NCBI RefSeq assembly: GCF_001584165.1
Contig: NZ_CP013233.1
Coordinates: 1,178,001 to 1,242,000 of the forward strand
Source of the DNA: Collimonas arenae
Lineage (GTDB): Bacteria > Pseudomonadota > Gammaproteobacteria > Burkholderiales > Burkholderiaceae_D
Length of the DNA stretch: 64,000 bases
Reading direction: 5' to 3'
Notes under the pieces: generated by a model
The model's input: only the letters and a program-made list of their open reading frames with translations
What the model was told of the DNA's origin: nothing
Databases searched by the model: none
Shown here: positions 1-10,614 of the stretch, in pieces
Layout: each line of letters begins with the position of its first letter
Numbering within the stretch: position 1 is the stretch's first letter
Made by a program: the position numbers and the translations under genes

Positions 1-2
1 TC

Positions 3-968
3 GATGCCAGCGCCCGTGCCTATCTGCCGGTGGCCACGCTGGCGACCTTGCAGGCACTTCGGGCCGATGCTGATGCCGTTAGCATGCCGCGCCTGGTGCT
101 GGGCGGCGGTAGCAACCTGGTCCTGACCCAGGATTTCCCCGGGCTGGTGTTGCATATGTGTAATCGCGGACGGGAAATTGTCGGCGCCGATGAGCATGCG
201 GTTTATGTGCGCGCCGCCGCCGGTGAAAACTGGCACGATTTTTTGCAATGGACCCTGGCGCAAGGATTCGGCGGACTGGAAAATCTGTCCTTGATTCCCG
301 GCAGCGTCGGCGCTGCGCCGATCCAGAATATCGGCGCCTACGGCTGCGAGTTGCAGGATCGCTTCCATAGCCTGACCGCGCTCGATATGGATAGCGGTGA
401 GATATTGCAATTGGACCGCGAGGCTTGTGCATTTGCCTATCGCGATAGTATCTTCAAGCAAAGCCTGCGCGATCGGGCGGTGGTGCTGGACGTGACGTTT
501 GCCTTGCCCAAGGATTGGCAGCCGAATCTGCGCTACGCCGATGTCGCACAAGAATTGGCGGCGCGCGGCCTGGACAATCCGACTGCTCGCGATATCAGCG
601 ATGCCGTGATCGCGATCCGTACCCGCAAGCTGCCCGATCCTCTATTGCTGGGCAATGCCGGCAGTTTCTTCAAGAATCCGATTGTTCCTGCGGCTCAGCG
701 TGACGCATTGCTGGCGCAGAATCCGCAACTGGTGAGTTATCTGCAGGCGGATGGCAGCTACAAGTTGGCAGCCGGCTGGCTGATCGACCAGTGTGGCTGG
801 AAAGGAAAGAATCTAGGGAATGCCGGAGTCTATGAAAAACAGGCGCTGGTACTGGTCAATCGCGGCGGCGCCAGTGGGCAGGATGTGGTGCGCCTGGCGC
901 AGGCAGTGCAAGATGATGTAATGGCAACATTCGGGGTGGCACTGGAGCCGGAACCGATGTTTATTTGA
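3..968 (+). CDS. murB: UDP-N-acetylenolpyruvoylglucosamine reductase MurB (5' end outside window)
   Basis: This enzyme reduces UDP-GlcNAc-enolpyruvate to UDP-MurNAc with NADPH and FAD in the cytoplasm, the second committed step of peptidoglycan synthesis. The reading frame is already open at the window edge ([10 protein letters not shown] before the first possible GTG at 30), so only the extreme N-terminus is missing. Visible hallmarks are the FAD-binding GGGSNLVL, the [16 protein letters not shown] loop, [17 protein letters not shown] carrying the catalytic serine, [12 protein letters not shown], and the C-terminal EPEPMF with the conserved glutamate. It ends just upstream of a small-RNA-like locus that has its own -10 element. 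The assignment is secure; the true start codon cannot be seen. Confidence 0.96.
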   Translation, partial: DASARAYLPVATLATLQALRADADAVSMPRLVLGGGSNLVLTQDFPGLVLHMCNRGREIVGADEHAVYVRAAAGENWHDFLQWTLAQGFGGLENLSLIPGSVGAAPIQNIGAYGCELQDRFHSLTALDMDSGEILQLDREACAFAYRDSIFKQSLRDRAVVLDVTFALPKDWQPNLRYADVAQELAARGLDNPTARDISDAVIAIRTRKLPDPLLLGNAGSFFKNPIVPAAQRDALLAQNPQLVSYLQADGSYKLAAGWLIDQCGWKGKNLGNAGVYEKQALVLVNRGGASGQDVVRLAQAVQDDVMATFGVALEPEPMFI

Positions 969-1038
969 AGACGAAGGATTTTGTTGTAAGGAAGACGCTT
1001 GTCACAACCGGGTCACATGAACCGGCTATGCTTCGATC

Positions 1039-1107
1039 TGTCTCATCCTACACTCCCTAAGGTAAAGGATTTTGCCCCCGGCGCAACTGCTCCGGGGGCT
1101 TTTTTTT
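1039..1107 (+). ncRNA. Putative anti-Shine-Dalgarno hairpin small RNA, copy 1
   Basis: There is no ORF here. A -10-like TATGCT at 1027-1032 is followed by CTGTCTC, a 5-bp stem ATCCT (1045-1049)/AGGAT (1066-1070) whose loop carries ACACTCCCTAAGGT, and then a strong terminator. A second copy at 30469-30534 has the same order and spacing: 14 of 18 bases match from the -10 onward and 15 of 19 across the stem-loop. In the other copy one stem pair changes from T-A to A-T, which keeps pairing. The loop resembles the anti-SD tail of 16S rRNA. Anti-SD 'toxic' small RNAs have been reported in betaproteobacteria; membership of that family is my inference. Transcript ends are estimates. Confidence 0.6.
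1074..1107 (+). terminator. Rho-independent terminator of the small RNA (and possibly murB)
   Basis: The stem GCCCCCGG (1074-1081) pairs with CCGGGGGC (1092-1099) across a 10-base loop and is followed by eight T residues (1100-1107). The T tract lies only on the plus-strand side, so it serves plus-strand transcripts rather than the convergent ppnP operon. Confidence 0.9.
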
Positions 1108-1125
1108 GCTTGCGCAGATGATTTC

Positions 1126-1440
1126 TCAGGCGTAATGGCAAACGTAATTGACGGTTTCCAGCGTCTCGATATCGAAACTGGAATTCGCCGGGATTTCAAA
1201 GCGTTCGCCGCCAGTGTACTGGACCCAGTCTTGCTGGTCCTTCTGGCGCACACGGCAAACGCCGCTGGTGATTTCCATGATTTCTGCTACGCCGGTACCG
1301 AAGTTCAGCGCCGACGGCAGGATGACGCCTAGCGTCTTCTTGCTGCCGTCGGCGAAAATGACGGTGTGGGAAACACATTTGCCGTCGAAATAGACATTCC
1401 CCTGCTTGAGGACGCTGACATTTTCGAATTGAGTCGTCAT
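1126..1440 (-). CDS. ppnP: Pyrimidine/purine nucleoside phosphorylase PpnP (YaiE/DUF1255 family)
   Basis: This 104-residue protein is a small cupin of the PpnP family, whose E. coli member phosphorolyses several nucleosides to base and ribose-1-phosphate. The sequence has the family features [14 protein letters not shown] near the N-terminus, [20 protein letters not shown] in the middle and a C-terminal [11 protein letters not shown] cupin strand, and its length is typical. The start codon at 1440 lies one base after the argG stop, so it is the last gene of the argF-VOC-argG-ppnP operon and probably relies on translational coupling. The link between arginine synthesis and nucleoside salvage seems positional only. 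Function is inferred from the family. Confidence 0.92.
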   Translation of the reverse strand: MTTQFENVSVLKQGNVYFDGKCVSHTVIFADGSKKTLGVILPSALNFGTGVAEIMEITSGVCRVRQKDQQDWVQYTGGERFEIPANSSFDIETLETVNYVCHYA

Positions 1441-1441
1441 G

Positions 1442-3200
<1,759 letters not shown>

Positions 3201-3203
3201 GGC

Positions 3204-4121
3204 TTACTCCGCAACTTTGCCCAGCACCAGATATTCGAGCAACGCTTTCTGCACATGCAGGCGGTTCTCGGCTTCATCCCAGACCACCGATTGCGGGCCG
3301 TCGATCACTTCGGCGGATACTTCTTCGCCGCGATGCGCCGGCAGACAGTGCATGAACAGGGCGTCCGGGTTGGCGCGCTGCATCTTGGCCTGGTCGACGA
3401 TCCAGCCGTCAAAGGCTTTCAGGCGCGCGGTGTTTTCATCTTCGTAGCCCATGCTGGTCCAGACATCGGTCGTGACCAGGTCGACGCCTTCGCAGGCGTC
3501 GGATGGGTTGGCGAAGAAGGTATAGCGCTGATTGTCGGCAGCCACCTGGGTCGGGTCGATGTCATAACCTTTTGGCGTCGATACATTGACGTGGAAACCG
3601 AAGACCTGCGCCGCTTGCAGCCAGGAATACAGCATGTTGTTGGCATCGCCGATCCAGGCCACTTTCTTGCCGGCGATGGAACCGCGGTGCTCGATGTAGG
3701 TGAAGACGTCGGCCAATACCTGGCAGGGATGCTGCTCGTTGGTCAGGCCGTTGATCACCGGCACCCGCGAGTGGGAAGCGAAGCGTTCGATGATGTCCTG
3801 GCCGAAGGTGCGGATCATGATGACGTCGCACATGCGCGACATGACCTGCGCCGCATCTTCCACCGGCTCGCCGCGCCCCAGTTGGCTGTCGCGCGTGTTG
3901 AGGTAGATTGCGGCACCGCCCAGCTGATGCATGCCGGCTTCGAACGACAGGCGGGTGCGGGTCGAGTTTTTCTCGAACACCATCACCAGCGTGCGATCGA
4001 GCAGCGTGTAGTGCGGTTCGTAATTCTTGAATTTGCGTTTGATGAGACGGCTACGTTCAATCACGTATTCGTATTCGTCCAGCGAAAAATCAGAAAACTG
4101 CAGGTAATGTTTGATTGCCAT
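3204..4121 (-). CDS. argF: Ornithine carbamoyltransferase
   Basis: ArgF transfers the carbamoyl group from carbamoyl phosphate to ornithine to make citrulline. The 305-residue protein shows the carbamoyl-phosphate loop STRTR (in KNSTRTRLSFE, about residues 51-61), the HPCQ motif in NEQHPCQVLAD, the SMGYE segment and the HCLPAHRGEEV signature with the ornithine-site cysteine. Length matches the anabolic enzyme. It is the first gene of a minus-strand operon (argF-VOC-argG-ppnP) and is preceded by a 160-base leader with a promoter-like TATAAT and long inverted repeats. The SD is poor (GGCGGCC), so leader structure could affect translation. Confidence 0.96.
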   Translation of the reverse strand: MAIKHYLQFSDFSLDEYEYVIERSRLIKRKFKNYEPHYTLLDRTLVMVFEKNSTRTRLSFEAGMHQLGGAAIYLNTRDSQLGRGEPVEDAAQVMSRMCDVIMIRTFGQDIIERFASHSRVPVINGLTNEQHPCQVLADVFTYIEHRGSIAGKKVAWIGDANNMLYSWLQAAQVFGFHVNVSTPKGYDIDPTQVAADNQRYTFFANPSDACEGVDLVTTDVWTSMGYEDENTARLKAFDGWIVDQAKMQRANPDALFMHCLPAHRGEEVSAEVIDGPQSVVWDEAENRLHVQKALLEYLVLGKVAE

Positions 4122-4294
4122 AAATGAAAACGGCGGCCGCTGTGGCGACTGCCGCCGAAAGTTGGAATTCCATTTCTAAATCAACCGCTGCTACAACCGC
4201 CATTGCCGACTTTATTGGTCCATCCTGACGCTGTCGACGCTCCGGCTAGCGCCTCCGCGATTGGCTTAGAAATGAAATAAGTGCTTCAATTATA
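4122..4294 (-). promoter_or_regulatory. Promoter and structured leader of the argF operon
   Basis: On the minus strand a perfect -10 TATAAT lies at 4294-4289; the -35 region is AT-rich and poorly defined. The following leader contains CATTTCTAA and TTAGAAATG as distant complementary arms (plus-strand 4170-4178 and 4266-4274) enclosing about 87 bases, and a GC-rich stem CGGCGGC/GCCGCCG (4130-4157) right before the argF start. The arms could close a multi-branched RNA. I see no leader peptide rich in arginine codons. Regulation by structure is inference. Confidence 0.45.
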
Positions 4295-4353
4295 AGGGAT
4301 TTCACTAGAAAAGATACCCGCCAAAATATTGCTTTTTAATTAATTTAATGCGG

Positions 4354-4380
4354 CGCGGCAGTTTTTTCAGGACTGCCGCG
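4354..4380 (-). terminator. Terminator-like hairpin after rsgA
   Basis: CGCGGCAG (4354-4361) and CTGCCGCG (4373-4380) form a perfect 8-bp stem with an 11-base loop 13 bases beyond the rsgA stop. On the minus strand the following sequence is AT-rich but lacks an uninterrupted T tract, so termination may be inefficient. Confidence 0.5.
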
Positions 4381-4392
4381 ATCTGCTAGCGC

Positions 4393-5355
4393 TTAATACA
4401 GCTTCTGCGACGATTCATGCAGCAACTGCACGTAAAGCTGATGCCGCATCGGCGAGATATTGTTGTCCTTGACCGCCTCCAGCACCGCACAACTCGGCTC
4501 GATCAGGTGATGGCAGTTATAAAACTTGCACTTTCCCAGGTATGGCGTGAATTCGACGAAAGCACGTTCCAGCATGCCTTCGCTCAACTGGTACAAGCCG
4601 AATTCCTGGAATCCCGGCGAATCGATGATATTGGCCGGGTTGCCATCCAGGCTTTGGTCGGCCGCATCCATTTCATACAAGCGCGTGAACGTGGTGGTGT
4701 GCTTGCCGGTATCGAGCGCGGCTGAAATTTCGCGTACGGCGATATCCGCGTCGGGCACGATCAGGTTGATCAGCGATGATTTTCCCATGCCCGACTGGCC
4801 GATCAGGATGGTCGATTGTCCTTCCAGTAACGGCTGCAGCGTGGCGCAGGTCTGTTCCGGAAAGGCACGCGCCGAGACTTCGTGCACCGGATAGCCAAGG
4901 CCGGCATACAACTGCAAGCGCTGCCTGGTCTTCTCCAGCGCATCGACAATATCGGTCTTGTTGAGCACGATATGGGCTTTGACGCCGGCGGCTTCGGCCG
5001 CTACCAGCGCACGCGAGATCAGATCGTCGGCAAAGCCCGGTTCGGTCGCTACCACGATGAACAACTGCGTGACGTTGGCGGCGAGCAGTTTGGCCTTGTA
5101 TTGATCGGAGCGATACAGCAGGCTGTTGCGCTCGTCGATGGATTCGATCACGCCCTGGTTGGGCGAGGTCAGCTTCAGCTTGACGCGATCGCCGACCGCC
5201 ACATCGCTTTTCTTGCCGCGGGTGACGCATTGCAATTTGAGTGATTCGTCGCCGATCCGCGCTTGCACCAGATAGTGCCGGCCATGGGCGGCAATCACCA
5301 GGCCGTTGCTGTCCTGCTGCTGGCCTTGCTTGGCGCCTTTGCTGTGGTCAACCAT
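4393..5355 (-). CDS. rsgA: Ribosome small-subunit-dependent GTPase RsgA
   Basis: RsgA is a late 30S ribosome assembly GTPase whose activity is stimulated by the small subunit. The 320-residue protein has an N-terminal OB fold (about 15-85), then the circularly permuted GTPase motifs in the order G4 (LNKTDIVD), G1 ([13 protein letters not shown]) and G3 ([10 protein letters not shown]), and a C-terminal zinc knuckle ([17 protein letters not shown]). All key residues are present. Its start overlaps the end of the upstream M48 protease gene by eight bases, indicating a two-gene operon with translational coupling. Confidence 0.96.
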   Translation of the reverse strand: MVDHSKGAKQGQQQDSNGLVIAAHGRHYLVQARIGDESLKLQCVTRGKKSDVAVGDRVKLKLTSPNQGVIESIDERNSLLYRSDQYKAKLLAANVTQLFIVVATEPGFADDLISRALVAAEAAGVKAHIVLNKTDIVDALEKTRQRLQLYAGLGYPVHEVSARAFPEQTCATLQPLLEGQSTILIGQSGMGKSSLINLIVPDADIAVREISAALDTGKHTTTFTRLYEMDAADQSLDGNPANIIDSPGFQEFGLYQLSEGMLERAFVEFTPYLGKCKFYNCHHLIEPSCAVLEAVKDNNISPMRHQLYVQLLHESSQKLY

Positions 5356-6619
5356 GAGCAGCCGTCAGCTTGTTGATGCGAACGGCGGCGGGCGGGTGCG
5401 AGTCGTAGAAGGCAGAGTGCAACGGATCCGGGGTCAGGGTCGAGGCATTGTCTTCATACAGCTTGACCAGCGCGGTCACAAGATCGCTGGCGTCGGTATG
5501 TTTGGCGGCAAATGCATCCGCTTCGAATTCGTGCTTGCGCGAGCTGATCGATGACAGCGGCGACAGCAGGAAAGTAAAGATCGGCAGTGCCAGCATGAAC
5601 AGGATTAGCGCCATCGCGTCGTTGTTGCTGAGATCGGCCAGCAGTAGCGGATTGACACCCAGGCCGGTGTAGAACCAGAGTTGCTGTTTCAGGTAGCCGA
5701 GCAGTGCCATGAATGCCAGAGAAATGGCAAACATCACGACGATGCGCTTGACGATATGCTTGAGTTTGAAATGGCCGAGCTCGTGCGCCAGCACAGCTTC
5801 GATTTCCTGCGGCGCCAGGCGTGCCAGCAATGTATCGAAGAAAACGATGCGCTTGCCGGCGCCGAAGCCGGAGAAATAGGCATTGCCGTGAGCGCTGCGC
5901 TTGGAGCCGTCCATCACGAACAAGCCCTTGGAGGCGAAACCGACCCGCTTCATCAAGCCTTCGATGCGGTTGCGCAGGCTGTCGTCGGTCAGTGGCGTAA
6001 ATTTGTTGAACAGCGGCGCAATCACTGTGGGGTAGAGCACCAGCATCAGCAACTGGAAGCCGCTGAATACCAGCCATGCGTAAAACCACCAGAGATCGCC
6101 CGATTTCGCCATCAACTGCAGCACCACCCACACCAGCGGCAAGCCGATGACGGCGCCGATCAAGGTGTTTTTCAGCATGTCGGTGAAGAACAGCTTGACC
6201 GTCATCTTGTTAAAGCCGAAACGCGCTTCCAGCACGAATTGCTTGTAATAATCGAGAGGCAGGTCGATCAGGCCCGAAATGGCGACGAATGCCACCAGCA
6301 AGCTCATTTGATAGATCATGCCTGGGCCAGCCCAGCTGAATATGATGTTGGAAAGCAACTGTAAGCCGCCCAACAGGGTGAAACCGATCAGGACAACGGT
6401 GCTGATCAGCATCGATAACATGCTGAATTTGGTCTTGGCGACGGTATAGTCGGCAGCGCGCTGGTGGGCCGCCAATGGGATCTTTTCGGCGAATTCGGCC
6501 GGTACTGCGCTACGGTGCGCCAGCACATGGCGAATCTGGCGCGAACCCAGCCAGAAGCGCACGGCCAGGGTGATTGCCAGGAAGATTACGAATAAAACTG
6601 AAAATGCAAATGAAGACAT
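5348..6619 (-). CDS. M48 family (Ste24/HtpX-like) membrane metalloprotease
   Basis: This is an integral inner-membrane zinc protease of the Ste24-like M48 group; relatives cleave prenylated or misfolded membrane proteins. I prefer the ATG at 6619 (423 residues, M-S-S-F-A-F-S) because AGGGA lies eight bases upstream; an ATG at 6649 would add ten residues. Visible are several hydrophobic segments (about 1-25, 65-110, 145-200, 285-345), the zinc motif HELGH in [13 protein letters not shown] and the third ligand region [11 protein letters not shown]. It overlaps rsgA downstream. Length and topology resemble Ste24 rather than the shorter HtpX. The substrate is unknown. Confidence 0.92.
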   Translation of the reverse strand: MSSFAFSVLFVIFLAITLAVRFWLGSRQIRHVLAHRSAVPAEFAEKIPLAAHQRAADYTVAKTKFSMLSMLISTVVLIGFTLLGGLQLLSNIIFSWAGPGMIYQMSLLVAFVAISGLIDLPLDYYKQFVLEARFGFNKMTVKLFFTDMLKNTLIGAVIGLPLVWVVLQLMAKSGDLWWFYAWLVFSGFQLLMLVLYPTVIAPLFNKFTPLTDDSLRNRIEGLMKRVGFASKGLFVMDGSKRSAHGNAYFSGFGAGKRIVFFDTLLARLAPQEIEAVLAHELGHFKLKHIVKRIVVMFAISLAFMALLGYLKQQLWFYTGLGVNPLLLADLSNNDAMALILFMLALPIFTFLLSPLSSISSRKHEFEADAFAAKHTDASDLVTALVKLYEDNASTLTPDPLHSAFYDSHPPAAVRINKLTAAHG

Positions 6620-6651
6620 GAAGTCCCTATATGAGAAAATACTATCCATCG

Positions 6652-6768
6652 GCGCCTCAGATAACCTACTGCGCGTCCCAATCTCCGGCCTGTGATGCTC
6701 GCTGTACTTGAGTACAGCTGCGCTTCTCGACCAGACCTTGGGCCGCTCGCTACGGTTCCCTGAGGCGC
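6652..6768. repeat. Inverted-repeat-bounded intergenic element with a central cruciform
   Basis: GCGCCTCAG at 6652-6660 is repeated inverted as CTGAGGCGC at 6760-6768, enclosing 99 bases. In the centre GCTGTACT/AGTACAGC (6701-6718) forms a perfect 8-bp stem with a 2-base loop. The element fills the space between the divergent M48 protease gene and orn. It has no ORF. It could be a structured untranslated region, a terminator-like element or a miniature repeat family member; only a genome-wide search could tell. Confidence 0.5.
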
Positions 6769-6827
6769 TTTACGGCCAGTTTCAACTGAAATGCCGCAAA
6801 ACTGCTTAAATAACTAAGAGAACAATT

Positions 6828-7430
6828 ATGTCACAAGCCACCGATATCTCCGCTAATCCCGTAGCTGCTGCTCCTGCTGCGCCGGTGCGGCCCAATGAGT
6901 TCAACCTGATCTGGGTCGATATGGAAATGACTGGGCTGAATCCCGACAGCGACCGCATCATTGAGGTTGCGGTGGTGGTTACCGATCCACAGTTGAACAT
7001 CCTGGCCGAAGGGCCGGTATTTGCGATTCATCAGCCGGACGAGATCATGGATGGCATGGACGCCTGGAACAAGGGCACCCATGGACGCTCGGGCTTGATT
7101 GAAAAAGTCAAAGCGTCGACCGTGACCGAAAGCGATGCCGAATTGGCATTGATCGAGTTTTTAAAAAAATACGTGCCGAACGGCAAATCGCCAATGTGCG
7201 GCAACACGATTTGCCAGGATCGCCGCTTTATGGCACGCGGCATGCCGAAGCTGGAAGCATTTTTCCACTACCGCAATCTGGACGTGTCGACGCTGAAGGA
7301 ATTGTGCCGTCGCTGGAAGCCTGAACTGGCGAGCGGCTTCAAGAAGCACCAGAAACATACCGCGCTGGCCGACATCATTGAATCGATTGAAGAACTGCGC
7401 TACTACCGCGAGCACTTCATCAAGGAATGA
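6828..7430 (+). CDS. orn: Oligoribonuclease
   Basis: Orn is a DEDDh 3'-5' exoribonuclease that finishes RNA decay by degrading dinucleotides, including the pGpG produced from cyclic di-GMP. The 200-residue protein has the first acidic pair in [10 protein letters not shown] (about residues 26-31), [18 protein letters not shown] with the second Asp, and [14 protein letters not shown] with the catalytic His and last Asp. A 20-residue Ala/Pro-rich N-terminal extension precedes the usual start, so the real start could be internal, but AGAGA sits upstream of the chosen ATG. It is followed by a shared bidirectional terminator. Confidence 0.96.
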   Translation: MSQATDISANPVAAAPAAPVRPNEFNLIWVDMEMTGLNPDSDRIIEVAVVVTDPQLNILAEGPVFAIHQPDEIMDGMDAWNKGTHGRSGLIEKVKASTVTESDAELALIEFLKKYVPNGKSPMCGNTICQDRRFMARGMPKLEAFFHYRNLDVSTLKELCRRWKPELASGFKKHQKHTALADIIESIEELRYYREHFIKE

Positions 7431-7443
7431 TGGCAGTGCAATG

Positions 7444-7479
7444 AAAAAAAAGACACGCTACATGGCGTGTCTTTTTTTT
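7444..7479. terminator. Bidirectional terminator between orn and the YecA-like gene
   Basis: AGACACGC (7451-7458) pairs with GCGTGTCT (7465-7472) across a 6-base loop. Seven A residues precede and a run of T residues follows, so both convergent genes can use it. Confidence 0.9.
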
Positions 7480-7481
7480 GA

Positions 7482-8180
7482 TCAGTCTTCGGCTTTATTG
7501 AGGCCGCAGCACTTCTTGTATTTCTTGCCGCTGCCGCAGCTGCAATCATCATTACGACCAATCTTCGGCGTCTCGCGCTGGATCGTGGTCACCGCTGATT
7601 TGCGGTGCGGAAGCCAATAACGGTAAATTTCCGGAATTGCTGCCTCGACCTCTACCGCCAGCTTGTGACGCTGCATAGGATCTTCGCGCAGCGCCATTTC
7701 CTCTTCTTCCAGCTCTTCCGCGCCGAGCAGGTAAATCGGCCGCACAACCGTTGCCAGGTTCGAATGCCAGATCGGCTCCCAAGCCTTGGCGCGCAGGTTG
7801 ATGCCTTCCCAGAAACCCCAGGCCCAGGCTTCGCCGTCGAGCAGGTTCTTGCCTTCGAACTCATGCTCACAGAACAATGGCTCATATTCTTTTGGGGCAA
7901 CTTCCAGCGTGACCGCGATTTCATTCATGTAGCGGGCGATCAGGCCAACGATCTTTTCGTATTCCTTCTCTGACTTGAATTTCGGCGCGTCCTTCAGCGA
8001 AGGTCCCCATACATGCGGCAGCCATTCGCCCAGCAAGACTTGCTCTGGACCGACTACCAGCGCAGTCAGATAACCATGCAGGGTATCCATGGTCATGCTG
8101 TCTTCAGCGCAACGATCGGACAACAAAAAGTCGTCCAGTTCGTCAAATTCTTTGTCTGAGAGGGGTTCGTCGAGATTCAT
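7482..8180 (-). CDS. UPF0149 (YecA/YgfB) family protein with C-terminal SEC-C motif
   Basis: The 232-residue protein has an N-terminal YgfB/YecA helical domain (about 1-190, with [16 protein letters not shown] and WAWGFWEGI) and a C-terminal SEC-C zinc motif, [18 protein letters not shown], like the one in SecA. YecA of E. coli binds SecA and ribosomes, so a role at the ribosome or Sec machinery is plausible but not shown. It is convergent with orn and shares a terminator with it. All four zinc ligands (C-x-C...C-C) are present. Confidence 0.9.
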   Translation of the reverse strand: MNLDEPLSDKEFDELDDFLLSDRCAEDSMTMDTLHGYLTALVVGPEQVLLGEWLPHVWGPSLKDAPKFKSEKEYEKIVGLIARYMNEIAVTLEVAPKEYEPLFCEHEFEGKNLLDGEAWAWGFWEGINLRAKAWEPIWHSNLATVVRPIYLLGAEELEEEEMALREDPMQRHKLAVEVEAAIPEIYRYWLPHRKSAVTTIQRETPKIGRNDDCSCGSGKKYKKCCGLNKAED

Positions 8181-8267
8181 GGTGATAACCGCTTAAAAAA
8201 TGGGGGATACGGATTTTATGATTGAAATAGCTTCAAGCTGCAAAATATTTCACCCAATCCAGCGATT

Positions 8268-9137
8268 CTACTGCTGATATTCCCGCATGAAGCTGGCGAA
8301 TCGCGGTATTCCGCCTGGATTCAATCCCCTGAAGCGATAAGTCACCAGGCTGCCCAGCGCCGGCGGGTGGCGTCGTTGGTCGTCGCTGAAACCGGTGCCT
8401 AGCTTGAAACGCAAGCCGTCCGGTGTTTCCACCAGCAATGCGCCCATCATGCCCTGATATTTCCCCTTGCCGGGCAAATGGGCAATGACCCTGGCTTCCG
8501 CATCCTCATGGGTTTTCAGTTTGAGCAGGTCGTCGTTGCGCAGCGCCTGATAAAGCGAGGCGCCTCGATGCAGCATCAATCCTTCGCCACCTTGTCTGAC
8601 TATGCGGTCCAGCATGCGTTGCAGCGTGGCGTGATCGCTGATCTTGATTTGTTCGACGGCCTGTACCCACGGCGTTTTAAGGCTGGGGATCAGCGTTTTT
8701 AGTGCTTGCAGTCGCTGATTGAAGTTGCCGCCATGCGCCGGCAGGTCGAATACCATGAAGCGCATGCTGCGCCAGGCGCTGTCGTCTGCTGTCTCGCGAC
8801 GCACGGTGGAGACCGCGTGATTGAAGCGGCCGCGGCCGGCCCACAGCTCGCCATCCATCGCTATCGCGGGCCAGCCGGCGGTGAACCAGGGCGGGGCGAT
8901 CACCGGCTGGCCACCGCGGGTCAGCAGCCGCTTGCCATCCCAGTAGCCGCGCACGCCATCGTATTTTTCACTGACCCAATACTCCGTAAGCGGGATGCCG
9001 GGGTGGTAGGAATTGGCCAGCATCAACGGTGGGGCGTTGTCGGCAGCGACAATCGGCGGCGTCAGCGCGAGCAGGAAGCTGAGCGCCAGCGCCGTGCAGA
9101 GACGTGGTTTGAATCGCGTTATCGATGGCTGTTTCAT
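8268..9137 (-). CDS. ATP-dependent DNA ligase with signal peptide (LigE-like)
   Basis: This small ATP-dependent DNA ligase seals nicks and is distinct from the replicative NAD-dependent LigA. I place the start at 9137 because the sequence from there begins with a typical signal peptide (MKQPS...LALSFLLALTPPIVAAD), the hallmark of Lig E enzymes thought to work in the periplasm, possibly on imported DNA. The nucleotidyl lysine is in SEKYDGVRG, followed by MDGELWAGRG (motif III), GGEGLMLHR (motif IV), LLKLKTHEDAEA (motif V), then a short OB domain to residue 289. No extra binding domains are present, as in Lig E. A role in DNA uptake is family inference. Confidence 0.9.
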   Translation of the reverse strand: MKQPSITRFKPRLCTALALSFLLALTPPIVAADNAPPLMLANSYHPGIPLTEYWVSEKYDGVRGYWDGKRLLTRGGQPVIAPPWFTAGWPAIAMDGELWAGRGRFNHAVSTVRRETADDSAWRSMRFMVFDLPAHGGNFNQRLQALKTLIPSLKTPWVQAVEQIKISDHATLQRMLDRIVRQGGEGLMLHRGASLYQALRNDDLLKLKTHEDAEARVIAHLPGKGKYQGMMGALLVETPDGLRFKLGTGFSDDQRRHPPALGSLVTYRFRGLNPGGIPRFASFMREYQQ

Positions 9138-9258
9138 GGCGGTGGCCCAAGTCGAAAATGATGGTGTTCTGAAAACTATCATCTGTCCTTCGACGGCATC
9201 TATTGGCATTTCCACCTAATCGTGGAGAAAACATGGCGTGGGCGCTTACAATGCCGGG

Positions 9259-10251
9259 ATGGCTACTTCACCTCCCGCATCATTCTCGACCCTGACTCCC
9301 GATACCGTACTGGACGCGCTCGATAGCATCGGGCTGCATGGCGACGGTCGTCTGCTGGCGCTCAACAGCTACGAAAATAGGGTGTATCAAATCGGCATGG
9401 AGGAAGGGCCACCGCTGGTTGCCAAGTTCTATCGGCCCGGGCGCTGGAGCGATGCGGCGATCCTGGAAGAGCACGGTTTCGTGCAGGAACTGGTGGAGCG
9501 CGAAATTCCAGTGGTTGCGGCTTGGACCGCACCGGATGGAAAAACGCTGCATCAGTTCGATGGCTTCCGTTTCGCGGTATTCCCGCGTCACGGCGGCCGC
9601 TCGCCGGAACTGGAGGACGATGCCACGCTGGAATGGCTGGGTCGCTTCCTTGGGCGTATCCACGCGGTTGGCGGTTTGCGCATTTACCAGCACCGGCCGA
9701 CGCTCGACATCGCCAGCTTTGGCGAGGAGCCGAGCACGTTTTTGCTGGCTAACGGTTTTGTGCCGGAAGATTTGCTGGAAGCTTATCGCAGCACCGTCAC
9801 GCAAGCGCTGCTGGGCGTGCGTCGTTGCTTCGAGCGCGCCGGCAGCGTCGGCGCCTTGCGTTTGCATGGCGACTGCCACGGCAGCAACGTGTTGTGGACC
9901 GACGCCGGCCCGCATTTCGTCGATTTCGACGATAGTCGCATGGGGCCTGCGGTACAGGATCTGTGGATGCTGTTGTCCGGTGAACGCAAGGACATGGTGC
10001 GGCAAATGGGATCGCTGCTGGCCGGTTACGAAGACTTCTGCGATTTCGATACGCGCGAGCTGTACTTGATCGAAGCGCTGCGCACCTTGCGCTTGATTCA
10101 CTACGCGGCGTGGATCGCGCGCCGCTGGGACGACCCGGCTTTCGCCGTGGCCTTCCCGTGGTTCAATACGCAGCGCTACTGGCAGGACCGGGTGCTGGAA
10201 TTGCGCGAACAAATCGCGCTGATGGACGAACCGCCGTTGTGGCAGGCATGA
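9259..10251 (+). CDS. srkA: Stress response kinase A (SrkA/YihE/RdoA)
   Basis: SrkA is a cytoplasmic Ser/Thr kinase with an aminoglycoside-phosphotransferase-like fold that protects against stress-induced death in E. coli. Conserved segments are LNSYENRVYQ (glycine-loop equivalent), VAKFYRPGRW with the ATP lysine, FAVFPRHGGR, the catalytic LRLHGDCHGSNVLW and the metal-binding FVDFDDSRMGPAVQDLWM. The C-terminal WIARRWDDPAFAVAFPWF also matches the family. I prefer ATG 9259 (330 residues); an upstream GTG at 9238 adds seven residues and cannot be excluded. Confidence 0.95.
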   Translation: MATSPPASFSTLTPDTVLDALDSIGLHGDGRLLALNSYENRVYQIGMEEGPPLVAKFYRPGRWSDAAILEEHGFVQELVEREIPVVAAWTAPDGKTLHQFDGFRFAVFPRHGGRSPELEDDATLEWLGRFLGRIHAVGGLRIYQHRPTLDIASFGEEPSTFLLANGFVPEDLLEAYRSTVTQALLGVRRCFERAGSVGALRLHGDCHGSNVLWTDAGPHFVDFDDSRMGPAVQDLWMLLSGERKDMVRQMGSLLAGYEDFCDFDTRELYLIEALRTLRLIHYAAWIARRWDDPAFAVAFPWFNTQRYWQDRVLELREQIALMDEPPLWQA

Positions 10252-10259
10252 AGCGAGAG

Positions 10260-10589
10260 TTAGTGCGGCACTGACTTCGAAAAGATATTCATCACCAGCA
10301 CACCTGAGACAATCAGGCCGATGCCGATCAATGCTGCGGTATCGAGACTTTGTTTCAACACCAGCCAGCCGACCAGGGCGATCAGCGCGATACCGATGCC
10401 GGACCACATCGCATACACGATGGCCACCGGCAAGGTGCGCAAGGTCAGTGACAGGAAATAGAACGCAATCAGATAGCCGCTCACCACCACAATCGACGGC
10501 ACCAGCCGGGTGAATTCGGCGCTGGCTTTCAAGGCGCTGGTGGCGATCACTTCGGCGACGATGGCGATCAATAGATAGATCCAATGCAT
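10260..10589 (-). CDS. SMR family multidrug efflux protein (EmrE-like)
   Basis: This 110-residue, four-helix inner-membrane protein belongs to the small multidrug resistance family that exchanges cationic drugs for protons as an antiparallel dimer. The essential membrane glutamate is Glu13 in AIVAEVIATSALK, and YAMWSGIGIALIALVGWLV matches the EmrE helix-3 region closely. The start at 10589 is supported by CAGGAGA seven bases upstream; a longer reading frame would overlap the LysR gene. It lies downstream of a LysR gene on the same strand, separated by a short AT-rich repeat. EmrE-type (drug-exporting) rather than Gdx-type is supported by helix 3. Confidence 0.93.
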   Translation of the reverse strand: MHWIYLLIAIVAEVIATSALKASAEFTRLVPSIVVVSGYLIAFYFLSLTLRTLPVAIVYAMWSGIGIALIALVGWLVLKQSLDTAALIGIGLIVSGVLVMNIFSKSVPH

Positions 10590-10614
10590 GACTTCTCCTG
10601 GCTGATAAAAAATA

